6,579 nt of DNA from Hyphomicrobiaceae bacterium (lineage in GTDB: Bacteria; Pseudomonadota; Alphaproteobacteria; Rhizobiales; Hyphomicrobiaceae), in assembly GCA_021775715.1 (NCBI GenBank), contig JAJFHI010000227.1, positions 1-6,579 on the forward strand, written 5' to 3'. The notes below the pieces were generated by a model. The model did not search any database. It was not told the origin of the DNA and saw nothing but the letters and a program-made list of their open reading frames with translations. Below, piece by piece: positions 5,491 through 6,579 of this stretch. The stretch's first letter is position 1. Each line of letters starts with the position of its first letter. A program made the translations under genes and the position numbers.

Positions 5491-5585
5491 AATCATGCGG
5501 CTTCTTTTGTAAAAATTGTCACACCTAAATTTAAAGCCTTACCAAGCGCTTATGCGGCCAAAGTGCGAAGGGTGTGTGTATTTTT

Positions 5586-5613
5586 GAAAAAATTGTGCTG
5601 CAGATGCTCAGCA
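5586..5613 (-). terminator. Possible intrinsic terminator after the PIF1-like gene
   Basis: On the minus strand TGCTG-N8-CAGCA (5596-5613) is followed after three bases by six T (5587-5592). It lies 34 bases past the helicase stop. The stem has only 5 bp. A second imperfect stem (5611-5647: GCAAATGTAG against CTACATTGC with one bulged A) sits directly between the stop and this element. Together they make transcription end here plausible. Confidence 0.4.
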
Positions 5614-5646
5614 AATGTAGAGACAACTCAATGTGTTGCTACATTG

Positions 5647-6579
5647 CTATGCAAGGTGTGTAAACGTATCGCGGTATCCCATTGCAGAACGGTCGAAAAG
5701 TATATCCTGCGGCCTAAGGGGTCTGGCCAGCGCCATCCCTTCCAGCGACCGACAGCGCGACAATGCTACGTAGGCCTGGCCGTGCGCGAATGTTCCGCGT
5801 CCGAGATCGATATAGACACGGTCAAGTGTCAGTCCCTGTGATTTGTGAATTGTGAGTGCCCAAGCCAGACGCAACGGGAATTGTTTGAAAGTGCCGGCAA
5901 TAGTCTCGACAATTTTTTCCTGTGCCGTATCGAATGCATAGCGGCGCTGCTCCCAGGCCACCGGCTCAATTTCATATTCCTTGCCTTTTATTTCAATCCA
6001 AACCTGTGTCTCTGTTAGACGCGCGACACGCGCGATCGTGCCATTGACCCACCGTCGGTCGGGATCGTTGCGGAGCAAAATGACTTTCGCACCAACTTTC
6101 AAGATCAGTTTGGTGTCGGTAGGTTGCGCGCTTTGATTGAAGTCACCAGTAACGCCGGCCTCATAGGTGATGGCTTCGCTCGGTTGGGCGTCGAGATAGG
6201 CCATGTTGATGCGCTGAGCGGCGGCGTTAGTTGGTGTGAGAATGACATAGGGATCACCTTCGCCGAGTGTGCGGATCGGATCGACACGGCCGTTGAGGAG
6301 TTCAAGATCCTCTTCTGTTGCTTCACCGTCGCGCACTAGGTTCAGCACGTTGACAAGCATTTCGTCATTCTGGCGAAACACGTGGCCGAGTTCGATTAAC
6401 GCCGTGCCGGCGTCTTCCTGTAGCGAGCTAACGGAGAAAAAGAACGGCCCGCCAAATTCTTCATGGAGGTGCCGGGCAACCTCTGCTTCCTGCACGACTG
6501 GTGGCAGCTGATGCAAATCACCAAACAAAATGAGCCTGACGCCACCGAACGGCTCCTTCGGGCGGCCACGGTTGAGCCT
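5647..6579 (-). CDS. PIF1-like ATP-dependent DNA helicase, C-terminal part (cut by right edge)
   Basis: The frame is open to the right edge, giving 310 residues plus stop; the N-terminus with Walker A and the DE box lies outside. A TTG at 6526-6528 is internal, because the upstream codons continue the family sequence (EPFGGVRLILFGDLHQLPPV). Superfamily 1B motifs seen, numbered from the window edge, are motif III GDLHQLPPV (20-28), motif IV around HVFRQ, VILTPTNAAAQRIN (about 111-124), the RVARLTETQVWIEIKGKEYE beta region, motif V LTIHKSQGLTLDRVYIDLG, and motif VI FAHGQAYVALSRCRSLEGM. PIF1/RecD-type enzymes unwind DNA 5' to 3' and help with recombination, replication or G-quadruplex removal; the precise role here is unknown. 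The protein ends about 30 residues after motif VI (YRDTFTHLA), so it has no added C-terminal domain. All visible motifs are intact and the gene appears functional. Confidence 0.88.
   Translation of the reverse strand, partial: RLNRGRPKEPFGGVRLILFGDLHQLPPVVQEAEVARHLHEEFGGPFFFSVSSLQEDAGTALIELGHVFRQNDEMLVNVLNLVRDGEATEEDLELLNGRVDPIRTLGEGDPYVILTPTNAAAQRINMAYLDAQPSEAITYEAGVTGDFNQSAQPTDTKLILKVGAKVILLRNDPDRRWVNGTIARVARLTETQVWIEIKGKEYEIEPVAWEQRRYAFDTAQEKIVETIAGTFKQFPLRLAWALTIHKSQGLTLDRVYIDLGRGTFAHGQAYVALSRCRSLEGMALARPLRPQDILFDRSAMGYRDTFTHLA

Noticed and set aside
5487..5510. Inverted repeat ACAAAA-N12-TTTTGT upstream of the phasin promoter
   Set aside because: Purely A-T arms of 6 bases in an AT-rich gap are expected by chance, and there is nothing else to support a site.
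5339..5646. A small RNA or extra small protein in the 308-base phasin upstream gap
   Set aside because: No open frame with a ribosome site and no tRNA-like or long stable fold was seen. The promoter, half-sites and hairpins listed account for the visible structure.

Overview
The window looks like a chromosomal segment of an alphaproteobacterium, most likely of the order Hyphomicrobiales (Rhizobiales). The evidence is the family-level character of the proteins: the rhizobial-type inorganic pyrophosphatase and DapB, the short (about 208-residue) phosphoglycerate mutase, a Phasin_2-type phasin, and a GNAT protein of a type I associate with this order. GC content looks moderate by eye. Genus cannot be fixed from this sequence alone.

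Every gene I can support lies on the minus strand, so transcription runs from right to left. In that order they are: the C-terminal two thirds or so of a PIF1-like ATP-dependent DNA helicase (cut by the right edge), a phasin, a GNAT acetyltransferase, inorganic pyrophosphatase (ppa), dihydrodipicolinate reductase (dapB), 2,3-bisphosphoglycerate-dependent phosphoglycerate mutase (gpmA), 3-isopropylmalate dehydrogenase (leuB), and the first 47 codons of a protein resembling the HsdR N-terminal domain (cut by the left edge).

The block from ppa to leuB is central metabolism and biosynthesis: pyrophosphate removal, lysine/diaminopimelate synthesis, lower glycolysis and leucine synthesis. dapB-gpmA and gpmA-leuB are separated by only about 70-80 bases with no terminator visible, so they may be co-transcribed. 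The wider gaps (about 200-310 bases) before dapB, ppa, the GNAT gene and the phasin are probably separate transcription starts. A near-perfect 15-bp GC-rich hairpin flanked by A and T runs insulates the phasin from the GNAT gene. The phasin gene has the most structured regulatory region: a plausible sigma-70 promoter overlapped by several TTGC/GCAA half-sites, which could be an operator for a PHA-responsive repressor such as PhaR.

I found no RNA gene, insertion sequence, CRISPR array or integration site. I also found no clear new multi-gene system. The two truncated edge genes (PIF1-like helicase and HsdR-N-like protein) are the only parts with possible accessory or defence character, and both need sequence outside the window to interpret. 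The most useful leads are in the intergenic regions.
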